NCBI GenBank assembly: GCA_900547555.1
Contig: URHG01000026.1
Span: 1 to 32,534 of the forward strand
Reading direction: 5' to 3'
Origin: an uncultured Porphyromonadaceae bacterium
GTDB lineage: Bacteria; Bacteroidota; Bacteroidia; Bacteroidales; UBA11471
DNA length: 32,534 bases
Position 1 is the stretch's first letter, and the number at the start of each line of letters is the position of its first letter. The translations under genes were made by a program, and so were the position numbers. The notes below the pieces were generated by a model. It was not told where the DNA came from, did no database searches, and saw only the letters and a program-made list of their open reading frames with translations. Shown piece by piece: positions 7,446 to 15,124 of the stretch.

Positions 7446-8972
7446 ATGAAAAAATCCACGATCTGGCTATTAGCAATCATTATGGCACTCACATTCACCA
7501 GCCTTCTCTTTATGCAGATCACATATATCGAGAACATGGTAAGAATGCGCAACGAGCAATTTTCCGAGGCCGTAAAACGTAGCCTCTATGCCGTATCGTC
7601 GCAGCTCGAACAAGATGAGACCAAACGTTACCTTGCCGAAGACATCGAAGAAAATCAAAAACGATTGCTCTCGATAGAAAGAGGCGGAACATCGGTTACG
7701 CAACAGTGGTCGATCGTCTCGGCAGACGGGTCGATAAGTACGCTCAATGTACAGGAATTCACCTTTTCTCTCCCCGAGAAAGTTACTGTACCCCAGAGCA
7801 ACAGAGGCAGTTCCATCACCAACACGTACAAAGATATGCAAGAGGTATTGAAAAACCAGTACCTCTACCAGAAAGGCCTGCTCGAGAACGTTATTCTCAA
7901 CATACTCTCCACAGCAAGCAACCGCCCCATACTGGAACGTGTCGATACTGAAATGTTGTCGAATTATTTGAAAGCCGAACTAAAGAACAACGGCTTGAAT
8001 ATACCGTTCCAATACGCCATATATGATCCGAAAAGCAAACTCGTATACAAAACATCGGAATACAATCCCGAAGAAAAAATCACCAAATACTCGATAACGC
8101 TTTTTCCCAATGATCCGTCGAAAAGACAAAATCAATTACGCGTCTATTTCCCGACAAAACAAGATTATATTTTTTCATCGGTACGATTCAGCATACCCTC
8201 GTTTACTTTCACCCTCGTATTGCTGATCACTTTTATCTTCACGATAGTCAAACTTTTCCGACAGAAGAAATTGACGGAAATGAAGAACGATTTCATCAAC
8301 AACATGACACACGAATTCAAAACCCCCATTTCCACAATATCTCTGGCGGCGCAAATGCTGAAAGACCCGTCCGTCGCAAAAAGCCCCGAAATGTTCCAGC
8401 ACATATCGACGGTCATCAACGACGAAACCAAACGGCTGCGTTTCCAAGTGGAAAAGGTTCTGCAAATGTCGATGTTCGAACGTCAGAAAACGATGATGAA
8501 ACTTACCATACTCGACGTAAACGACTTGATTGCCGGCGTATTAAGTACATTCAAATTGAAAGTCGAGCAATTCGGCGGTACTATCGATGCCGAACTGGAA
8601 GCCGAAGACGCACTCGTAGAAGTCGACGAAATGCACTTTACCAACGTAATCTTCAACCTACTCGACAATGCCGTAAAATACGCCCGTGAAGAAGTTCCCC
8701 TACACCTGTTTGTAATGACCCGTATAGAGGGAAACAAAGTCGTCATTTCGATACAAGACAACGGCATCGGCATCAAAAAGGAAGACTTGAAAAAGATTTT
8801 TGAAAAATTCTACCGTGTATCGACGGGCAATGTACATAACGTCAAGGGGTTCGGTCTCGGCCTTGCCTATGTGCATAAAATCGTTACCGATCTAAAAGGT
8901 TCTATACGGGCCGAAAGCGAATTGAATTTAGGAACAACATTTATAATAACATTACCCTTAAAAAACAAATGA
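7446..8972 (+). CDS. rprX: Sensor histidine kinase, RprX-type
   Basis: This 508-residue inner-membrane kinase has a first membrane helix at residues ~6-26, a periplasmic sensor region to ~248 and a second helix at ~250-272 (FTFTLVLLITFIFTIVKLF). There is no obvious HAMP: a short basic linker leads straight into the dimerisation/phosphoacceptor helix MTHEFKTPIS with His289. The ATP-binding domain shows NVIFNLLDNAVKYA (N box), DNGIGIKKEDLKKIFEKFYR (G1/F boxes) and GFGLGLAYVHKIV (G2 box). Length and layout match RprX of Bacteroides fragilis, partner of RprY; related systems are linked to envelope or oxidative stress, but the signal here is unknown. The start at 7446 keeps the first membrane helix intact. 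Its stop overlaps the rprY start (ATGA), so the two are translationally coupled. Confidence 0.9.
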   Translation: MKKSTIWLLAIIMALTFTSLLFMQITYIENMVRMRNEQFSEAVKRSLYAVSSQLEQDETKRYLAEDIEENQKRLLSIERGGTSVTQQWSIVSADGSISTLNVQEFTFSLPEKVTVPQSNRGSSITNTYKDMQEVLKNQYLYQKGLLENVILNILSTASNRPILERVDTEMLSNYLKAELKNNGLNIPFQYAIYDPKSKLVYKTSEYNPEEKITKYSITLFPNDPSKRQNQLRVYFPTKQDYIFSSVRFSIPSFTFTLVLLITFIFTIVKLFRQKKLTEMKNDFINNMTHEFKTPISTISLAAQMLKDPSVAKSPEMFQHISTVINDETKRLRFQVEKVLQMSMFERQKTMMKLTILDVNDLIAGVLSTFKLKVEQFGGTIDAELEAEDALVEVDEMHFTNVIFNLLDNAVKYAREEVPLHLFVMTRIEGNKVVISIQDNGIGIKKEDLKKIFEKFYRVSTGNVHNVKGFGLGLAYVHKIVTDLKGSIRAESELNLGTTFIITLPLKNK

Positions 8973-9685
8973 TTATGGAAGAAAAGTTGCGTATCTTACT
9001 TTGCGAAGATGATGAAAATCTCGGTATGTTGCTGAGAGAGTTTTTGCAAGCAAAAGGCTATGCCGCCGACCTTTTCTCCGACGGAGAAAGCGGTTACAAG
9101 GCATTCTTGAAAGGGAAATACGACTTATGTGTACTCGATGTGATGATGCCCAAGAAAGACGGATTCACCCTGGCACAAGAAATACGTACCGTAAACAGTG
9201 AAGTACCCGTTATCTTCTTGACCGCAAAATCGCTGAAAGAAGACATTCTCGAAGGTTTCAAAATCGGAGCCGACGATTACATCACCAAACCGTTCAGCAT
9301 GGAAGAACTGGTATTCCGTATCGAAGCCATTCTGCGCCGAGTAAAAGGGAAACGGGGAAAAGAAGTTACGATGTACAAAATAGGACAATTTACCTTCGAC
9401 ACCCAAAAACAGGTTCTCTCCATCGGCGACAAGAACACCAAACTTACCACAAAAGAATCGGAATTGCTGAGCCTGCTTTGCGCTCATGTAAACGAAATTT
9501 TGGAAAGAAATTTCGCACTGAAAACCATTTGGATCGATGACAACTATTTCAACGCCCGCAGTATGGACGTATATATCACCAAACTGCGTAAACATCTCAA
9601 AGACGATCCCTCTATCGAAATCATCAACATTCACGGTAAAGGATACAAACTCATCGCTCCCGAGATAGAGATGAAGACGAAATAA
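8969..9685 (+). CDS. rprY: Response regulator, OmpR family, RprY-type
   Basis: The protein is 238 residues (236 if the ATG at 8975 is used). The receiver domain has the acidic pair in LLCEDDENLG, the phosphoacceptor Asp57 in CVLDVMMP, the Thr in FLTAKS and the Lys in ITKPFS. The C-terminal half is an OmpR/PhoB winged helix (LTTKESELLSLLCAHVNEIL, then SMDVYITKLRKHLKDD and INIHGKGYKL). It is phosphorylated by the upstream kinase and binds DNA; targets are not visible here. The first ATG overlaps the kinase stop by four bases, and neither candidate start has a Shine-Dalgarno. A strong bidirectional terminator follows within 30 bases. Confidence 0.9.
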   Translation: MIMEEKLRILLCEDDENLGMLLREFLQAKGYAADLFSDGESGYKAFLKGKYDLCVLDVMMPKKDGFTLAQEIRTVNSEVPVIFLTAKSLKEDILEGFKIGADDYITKPFSMEELVFRIEAILRRVKGKRGKEVTMYKIGQFTFDTQKQVLSIGDKNTKLTTKESELLSLLCAHVNEILERNFALKTIWIDDNYFNARSMDVYITKLRKHLKDDPSIEIINIHGKGYKLIAPEIEMKTK

Positions 9686-9709
9686 TCGTTACGCTCCGAC
9701 ATCAATGAT

Positions 9710-9743
9710 AAAACGGCGACTGCAAAAGTGCAGTCGCCGTTTT
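9710..9743. terminator. Bidirectional terminator between rprY and ppx
   Basis: A perfect 15-bp stem (9710-9724 with 9729-9743) with loop AAAG is flanked by A-rich and T-rich arms, so it can stop transcription from both sides. It lies between two convergent genes. Confidence 0.93.
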
Positions 9744-9759
9744 ATTTTTACTAACCTTT

Positions 9760-10653
9760 TCACAGGGCCGCTTTACGTTCCTTATAAAGTTCCCGCACGA
9801 TACCGTCGACAAGCCCCAACTTCGGGACAACGACCGTATCGGTTCCCGTAGCACGCAAAGCCTTCGTAAAAATAAAAAGGGCCGGCACGATGACATCGGC
9901 ACGGTTGGCATTCAATTCCATCTGTTCCATACGTTGTGCCACCGACATTTTCCGCAACCGATCATAAAGGGCAGACAATTCTTTGGCTTTTATCGCATCT
10001 TTCGGCTTCTTATCGAGCAGGCGATGCGCCTTATTGATATTGCCACCCGAACCTATAATACCCGACGGCCTGTACCGACGGGACTTTTCTTCCAACCACT
10101 CGGAAAACAATTTTTCTTCATCGGCCGAGACAGCCCCACTTATATACCTGACCGTTCCCAATCGGAAAGAGCAAGCCTCGACTTCGCGGTTATCGGCATA
10201 AACGACGACCTCGGTCGATCCTCCTCCCACATCGATATAAAAATAAGATTTCGTCTTATCGAGAACTTTTTCAAGACCGCCGGCTTCGTAAATGGTTCTT
10301 GCCTCGGTATTTCCATCTACAATCTTTATGTCGATTCCACATTCACGGGCTATTGCCTCGGTAACTTCCGTTCCATTGGAGGCTTCACGCATGGCACTGG
10401 TTGCATAGGCCTTGTAAGCATCTATATCGAATGTGCGAAACAGCGCGGCAAATGCCGACATAGACTGTACCAAAGCCGCCTTCTTTTCTTGGGTAATATA
10501 TCCTTTGGAAAAGACATCTTCTCCCAACCGGATAGGAACCCGCACAAAAGCGGCTTTTTTGAACTCGGGCTTTTTATATTCCTCTACATAGTCGATCAGC
10601 AACCGTATGGCATTAGAGCCTATATCTATGGCTCCAAATGTATATCTGCTCAT
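9760..10653 (-). CDS. ppx: Exopolyphosphatase / pppGpp phosphatase (Ppx/GppA family), short form
   Basis: From the preferred ATG at 10651-10653 the protein is 297 residues and begins MSRYTFGAIDIGSNAIRLLI, the phosphate-1 motif of the ASKHA ATPase fold. YATSAMREASNG, DGNTEARTIYEAG and YIDVGGGSTEVVV follow, then GSGGNINKA. Only the two core domains are present; the C-terminal HD-like domain of E. coli Ppx/GppA is missing, as in short-form relatives. It should remove terminal phosphates from polyphosphate and/or act on pppGpp. The open frame extends upstream to a TTG at 10689, but the extra 12 residues do not fit the family. It is the last gene of a four-gene minus-strand operon, 59 bases after the polyphosphate kinase gene, pairing synthesis and breakdown of polyphosphate. 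Confidence 0.9.
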   Translation of the reverse strand: MSRYTFGAIDIGSNAIRLLIDYVEEYKKPEFKKAAFVRVPIRLGEDVFSKGYITQEKKAALVQSMSAFAALFRTFDIDAYKAYATSAMREASNGTEVTEAIARECGIDIKIVDGNTEARTIYEAGGLEKVLDKTKSYFYIDVGGGSTEVVVYADNREVEACSFRLGTVRYISGAVSADEEKLFSEWLEEKSRRYRPSGIIGSGGNINKAHRLLDKKPKDAIKAKELSALYDRLRKMSVAQRMEQMELNANRADVIVPALFIFTKALRATGTDTVVVPKLGLVDGIVRELYKERKAAL

Positions 10654-10712
10654 TCTTAAATAAATCGTTTCGTTATAGTGTATCAACAATTCCGGAAAAC
10701 CCGGGAAAATGG

Positions 10713-12779
10713 CTACTTTTTACAATTGGAGAGGCGTCCGTAATAATCATACAGAGCCGTCTGGCTGCGTAAGGGAGCTTCCCCGGGAGCAGGTTTCACA
10801 TAAGTATTCTGCCGGCCTTCATCGAGCAAACGGGCTTTTACGGTATCGTGCCACTGTATTTCGAAAACATCTTTCGCCTTTTTACGGATTCCCTCATCGT
10901 ACAGCGGCACACATACTTCGACCCGACGATCGAGATTACGAGCCATCCAGTCGGCACTTCCCGTATAAATGCGTTCATCTCCCCCGTTACAGAATATATA
11001 AAGACGAGCATGTTCGAGGTATTTATCGACAATGCTTATCGCCTGAATATTCTCACTCATCGCCTCGACTTGCGGTAGCAAACAGCAAGCCCCTCGTACA
11101 ATAAGGCGCACCTCGACCCCGGCACGACCGGCTTCGTACAATTTTTCGACGATTCCCACATCGGTAAGCGAATTGCATTTGGCATATATATAAGCTTTTT
11201 TCCCTTTTTTCGCATGGCTTATCTCCCGATCGATCATATCGACAAACTGCATGCGCATATAGTAAGGCGACACCATCAGATGCCTGAATGTAAATTGCTT
11301 ATGATTATTCGAGAGAAAAAGGAATACATTGAGGACATCTTCGGTAATTTCGTTATGAGATGTGAACAATCCGAAATCGGAATAAATCAATGCCGTATTT
11401 TCATTGAAATTTCCGGTGCCTATATAGGCATATCGTTTCAATCCCCGGCGCTCACGCCGCTCGACAAGAACGACTTTGCTATGTACTTTCAAATCCTCCA
11501 TCGTATGGAGGATTTTCACACCTTCACGTTGAAGCAAATCGGTGTTTTCCATATTCTGTTCCTCGTCGAAACGCGCTTTCAACTCGAGCATCGCATAGAC
11601 CTTCTTTCCGTTCTTCACGGCATTGACCAAAGCATTTATCACCTTAGAGTGTTCGGCCGTACGATAAAGGGTTATGTAAATGCTCTCCACGCGCGGATCG
11701 ATGGCTGCTTCCCGCAGGAAATCGATAAAATGCTGGAATGTATGATAGGGATAATTCAAGAAAATATCCCGTCGGGCTATGACTTCGAGAATACTCGAAA
11801 AGAGAGATATCGACGGGTGCTGCATAGGTCTCTGCGGAGCATACAGGAGGTCGGGACGCACTTTGGGAAATTTCATCAGGTCTTTCATCATGTGGTAACG
11901 CTCACCGGGAGCCAGCATTTCGGAATTATCAAGGCCCAGTTTTCCCGCCAGAATCTCGACCATATCGGCCGGCATATCACGATCGTAAATCATGCGTATA
12001 GGCAATCCGTAGCGACGATTGGAGACACCCTCGGAGATACGTTCGAAAAGACTTTTCGATACATCTTCGTCGTAAGTCAGCTCGGCATCTCGCATGATTT
12101 TAAATGTATAAACTCCTATCTCATCGTAAGAGAACATGAAAAATATATGATCGATCATCAACCGTATAATGTCGTCGATAAAAATAATATCGTGCCGGCC
12201 GGCAGCCGAAGGCAAAACGACAAAACGGGGACACGCCGAACTGGTGGGTATCCGCACGACGGCATAGCGAACCGACCGCCGGTTTCTGTGCGACATTTTC
12301 ACGCCCAAATAACTGTTCCCGTCGGGGAGAAACGGCAATTTCACCGATTTGCGGATAATAAGGGGCACCAAACGGGGTGAAAGAATCTGCGCAAAATAAC
12401 TCCGGCAAAACTCTTTTTGCTCTTCACTCAGATTTTTTTCATCGACGACAAAAACGCTCTCCCGCTCCATTTCGTCCAGCACAGCCCGATAGGTGGCAGA
12501 AAAATGGTCCTGCAACAAAGCGATTTTATCATTGAGTTCTTCGAGCAACGATTCGGGTGTATAATCGCCCGTAAGCAGTTTTTTCGCATTCTTACGGGAA
12601 CGGCACAAACGCATGATATTGGCGACACGTACCTTGAAGAACTCATCTTGGTTGTTGGAAAATATCCCTAAAAACTGCAACCGTTGCATCAACGGGACAT
12701 TCGGATCGCAGGCCTCCTGCAAGACCCGCTCATTAAATTGTAACCAACTGATCTCCCGGTTTATGAATTTATACTCCAT
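10713..12779 (-). CDS. ppk1: Polyphosphate kinase 1
   Basis: The product is about 688 residues, normal for PPK1, which reversibly transfers the ATP gamma-phosphate to inorganic polyphosphate. N and head domains start with FINREISWLQFNERVLQEA. The two phospholipase-D-like catalytic domains carry HSKVVLV with His433 (equivalent of the autophosphorylated E. coli His435), YIGTGNFNENTALIYSDF, VRLIVRGACCLLP, and His590 in EHARLYIFCNGG (equivalent of His592). The ATG at 12777-12779 gives the expected N-terminus and overlaps the end of the glycosyltransferase gene by 11 bases; an in-frame GTG at 12788 is an alternative. The overlap implies translational coupling. The enzyme acts in the cytoplasm at the inner membrane. 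Confidence 0.95.
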   Translation of the reverse strand: MEYKFINREISWLQFNERVLQEACDPNVPLMQRLQFLGIFSNNQDEFFKVRVANIMRLCRSRKNAKKLLTGDYTPESLLEELNDKIALLQDHFSATYRAVLDEMERESVFVVDEKNLSEEQKEFCRSYFAQILSPRLVPLIIRKSVKLPFLPDGNSYLGVKMSHRNRRSVRYAVVRIPTSSACPRFVVLPSAAGRHDIIFIDDIIRLMIDHIFFMFSYDEIGVYTFKIMRDAELTYDEDVSKSLFERISEGVSNRRYGLPIRMIYDRDMPADMVEILAGKLGLDNSEMLAPGERYHMMKDLMKFPKVRPDLLYAPQRPMQHPSISLFSSILEVIARRDIFLNYPYHTFQHFIDFLREAAIDPRVESIYITLYRTAEHSKVINALVNAVKNGKKVYAMLELKARFDEEQNMENTDLLQREGVKILHTMEDLKVHSKVVLVERRERRGLKRYAYIGTGNFNENTALIYSDFGLFTSHNEITEDVLNVFLFLSNNHKQFTFRHLMVSPYYMRMQFVDMIDREISHAKKGKKAYIYAKCNSLTDVGIVEKLYEAGRAGVEVRLIVRGACCLLPQVEAMSENIQAISIVDKYLEHARLYIFCNGGDERIYTGSADWMARNLDRRVEVCVPLYDEGIRKKAKDVFEIQWHDTVKARLLDEGRQNTYVKPAPGEAPLRSQTALYDYYGRLSNCKK

Positions 12780-13866
12780 GATGTTCACGTATTAGCTGGT
12801 CGACAAATGCGGTTTCACTCATACCCAACCATTTCCGATAAAGAAACGCCTCGTCGCCACAGGAGCGACCGAGATGTTCGACAAAACGGTTCAGGTCAAA
12901 CGTGTCGGAAACAATGGCTATATCGGACGAGGCGGCATCGGCAGCATTGATTTGCTGCTCGATATGAGCCGGAATGAGCATCATGGGCTTGTTATAAAAC
13001 AATGCCTCGCACACCGACTCAAAACCGGCCGTAGTTACATATCCTTTGCATCGACGCATTAAAGATAAGAAAAGTTTGTCATTCACACGATGGAAAGTGA
13101 GATTTCTTTCGGCTTTCCACATCTCGGGATAATCCCGGTTGTCCCAAAAGACATGCAGTTCGCAATCGGGGTGTTCCTTGCTCCATGCCCTGATTTGAGC
13201 GGCAAACGCATTGTTGACGATATATCCGAGAATGAAATTTTCCTGCGAACACTCTTTATTAGTAAGTACCTCCTTACGCAAAAGCGGAGGAACGATCGTT
13301 ATGCGGCGGGCTGCGTCTCCCGCCATCGGATAAAACGACAACGCCAACAAACGATTGCACCCCAAAGCGCTCATACGCACATGTTGTCTCAACAACCATG
13401 CGTTCAGACCCCTTCGGGAACCTTGTCTGTACCCCCGATGCAACATCAGGTATTGATGTCCTACGCCGACCATATCGACCGGCAAGCGGAAACACTTCAC
13501 GGCCAATCCCGATAACATCTCATAAAAATTGACGACCTCATCGGGACGATATTTCAATATCTGAGAGCGAATAAAACAGACGCTACGCACATACGCCTCG
13601 ACCCTCCGGGGTGCCATATTGGCAACAACGGTCTGTACGAGATTCACATGCGTATCGCCGGCCTTGAAACTGAATTGAGGCGCCTCGAACGTATCGACAG
13701 GCGCATCTATTTCCCGCAAGAAAAACTCCGGTATCTGACGATGACGGGTACGTCCCACCAAAACTTTTACGACCTCATGTCCCTGACGGCGCAATATCGA
13801 GGCCAGCGAAAGGGCTTGGGTCAGATGTCCCCGCCCCTCTCCTTGTACAACAAACAAATAACGCAT
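12769..13866 (-). CDS. MurG-like glycosyltransferase (GT-B fold)
   Basis: This 365-residue protein has GT28/GT1-type features. The N-terminal loop is LFVVQGEGRGHLTQALSLA (MurG-like GxGGH position). The C-terminal nucleotide-sugar half has GYVTTAGFESVCEALFYNKPMMLIP, typical of UDP-sugar-using GT-B enzymes. No signal peptide or membrane helix is seen, so it is probably cytoplasmic or peripheral at the inner membrane. Acceptor and donor cannot be read from the sequence. Its ATG shares one base with the stop of the LpxH-like gene, and its own end overlaps ppk1, so all three are coupled. Pairing with an LpxH-like phosphoesterase hints at an envelope lipid or glycolipid step. It is too divergent in context to be the peptidoglycan MurG itself. 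Confidence 0.82.
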   Translation of the reverse strand: MRYLFVVQGEGRGHLTQALSLASILRRQGHEVVKVLVGRTRHRQIPEFFLREIDAPVDTFEAPQFSFKAGDTHVNLVQTVVANMAPRRVEAYVRSVCFIRSQILKYRPDEVVNFYEMLSGLAVKCFRLPVDMVGVGHQYLMLHRGYRQGSRRGLNAWLLRQHVRMSALGCNRLLALSFYPMAGDAARRITIVPPLLRKEVLTNKECSQENFILGYIVNNAFAAQIRAWSKEHPDCELHVFWDNRDYPEMWKAERNLTFHRVNDKLFLSLMRRCKGYVTTAGFESVCEALFYNKPMMLIPAHIEQQINAADAASSDIAIVSDTFDLNRFVEHLGRSCGDEAFLYRKWLGMSETAFVDQLIREHHGV

Positions 13867-14612
13867 CAGTTTTCTTCTTTATGATATGACAATATCGACC
13901 AGTTTCCATCGAAATCTTCGGCCAGCGCAGTCATAGACTCCACCCAATCGCCCGAATTGAGGTAGTGTATATCTCCTATCATGCGGTCGTCGGCCTGATG
14001 AATATGTCCGCAAATTACGCCTGAACAGTTTTTCTTTCGGGCGATGTTGCACAACGAATCCTCGAAATCGCTGATATAGGAAACCGAGGCTTTGACCGAT
14101 TGTTTCACTTGTTGCGAAATCGACTTGTAGGGTAAACCTTTTTTGCGACGGCGGCGGTTATAGATGCGATTTACTCCCATCAACAGGCTATACCCCACGT
14201 CGCCGATCTTGGCCAACCAACTGAAACGGGTCGTGATCGTGTCGAATATATCGCCGTGCAAAACGTAATAACTACGCTCTCCGCTTCGGTAAACATAATC
14301 GCGGCAGATCGTCAAATTGGGAATTTCGAGCGGCAGGATACGATCGAGAAAATCGTCGTGATTCCCCCTCAAATAGATGATGCGGGTATGGGGCAATATC
14401 GAAAGCAGACGTTTGATAAAATAGGTATGACGCTTTTTCCACTTCGGCTTTTTCCCTCGGACGATTTCCCAACCGTCGATGATGTCGCCGCACAAAATAA
14501 GCGTTTCGCACGTGTGTTGTTTCAAAAAAAGGTTGGCTTCTTTGGCCTTCGACCACTTCGACCCGAGATGTATATCCGACATAACGATGGTCTTGTACTC
14601 CTTGTTTTTCAT
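13866..14612 (-). CDS. Calcineurin-like metallophosphoesterase, LpxH-like (UDP-2,3-diacylglucosamine diphosphatase family)
   Basis: This 248-residue protein carries all metal-binding blocks of the calcineurin-like fold in order: MSDIHLGS (Asp13, His15), CGDIIDGW, RGNHDDF, VLHGDIFD and CGHIHQAD. Length and the basic middle helix (RIYNRRRRKK) resemble the LpxH/LpxH2 group, which cleaves UDP-2,3-diacylglucosamine to lipid X in lipid A synthesis. Whether it is the main LpxH or a paralogue with another phosphodiester substrate is not certain. It is the first gene of the minus-strand operon with the glycosyltransferase, ppk1 and ppx, and shares one base (TGATG) with the next gene. A TTCTTTTG box about 10 bases upstream on the minus strand resembles a -7 element but lacks a convincing -33 partner. 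Confidence 0.85.
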   Translation of the reverse strand: MKNKEYKTIVMSDIHLGSKWSKAKEANLFLKQHTCETLILCGDIIDGWEIVRGKKPKWKKRHTYFIKRLLSILPHTRIIYLRGNHDDFLDRILPLEIPNLTICRDYVYRSGERSYYVLHGDIFDTITTRFSWLAKIGDVGYSLLMGVNRIYNRRRRKKGLPYKSISQQVKQSVKASVSYISDFEDSLCNIARKKNCSGVICGHIHQADDRMIGDIHYLNSGDWVESMTALAEDFDGNWSILSYHKEEN

Positions 14613-14783
14613 TCTCTCTGTTTTGCTCTACAAAAGAACAACATGTATATTTCTAAGGAAATACAATCGTATGACAATTTTATAACAACTTTTGTTCTCC
14701 ACCCTCTACCGGTTCCCTTTCCGCCCTCCAACGATAGACGACAAGAAATTCCTCGCCGAGTGATGCAGCCTGTGGGGTACAAT

Positions 14784-15021
14784 GTCATTCTGAACGGAAC
14801 GGAGCGCAGTGAAGTGAAGAATCTCCCGCCAAGTGCATGTCATTCTGAAAGGCCTTGCCTTGAAGAATCTCAAACAAAAAGCTCATGGGATTCCTCACAC
14901 TCGACCATAGGTCTCGGTTCGGAATGACAACGTCTGTCATTCTGACGACTGCAAGGAGGAAGAATCTCAAATAAAAGGTACAAAAATTCCTCGTCGGCCT
15001 GACGGCCTCACTCGGAATGAC
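14784..15021. repeat. Dispersed hairpin repeat cluster 1 (5 copies)
   Basis: Copies lie at 14784-14825 (+), 14839-14871 (+), 14887-14928 (-), 14936-14968 (+) and 14986-15021 (-). Each reads GTC-AT-NNN-GA, centre, GA-N'N'N'-AT, then usually CTC. The + copies have triplets TCT/AGA and the - copies TCC/GGA. Centres contain small stems, e.g. GGCC-GTCA-GGCC in the fifth and GACC-TAT-GGTC in the third. Together with the terminator, this fills the 14613-15124 gap between the LpxH-like gene start and the end of the giant gene; I see no gene there. Confidence 0.88.
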
Positions 15022-15036
15022 AGAAAAAACAACGGT

Positions 15037-15071
15037 AAAAAGCCCGGGTGCGCATTTTGCGCGCCCGGGCA
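15037..15071 (-). terminator. Intrinsic terminator of the giant gene
   Basis: Read on the minus strand, GCCCGGGCGCGC pairs with GCGCACCCGGGC (15042-15071, one C-A mismatch) around a short A-rich loop and is followed by TTTTT (15037-15041). It lies 53 bases after the stop of the 3823-residue gene. Confidence 0.88.
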
Positions 15072-15124
15072 ATAATCAAACAGCCATATCAAACAACGTA
15101 CGATACAGCCCGATACCGGAACAT

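Noticed and set aside
10654..10689. N-terminal extension of Ppx from a TTG start
   Set aside because: The added 12 residues do not match the family, and MSRYTFGAIDIG from 10653 is the usual N-terminus.
11214..12380. Long + strand frame opposite ppk1, and 9934-10659 opposite ppx
   Set aside because: Both are antisense shadows of well-conserved enzymes with all catalytic residues on the minus strand.
14256..14927. + strand frame running from the LpxH-like gene into repeat cluster 1
   Set aside because: It is antisense to a gene with all metal-binding motifs and ends in repeat DNA; there is no protein-like character.
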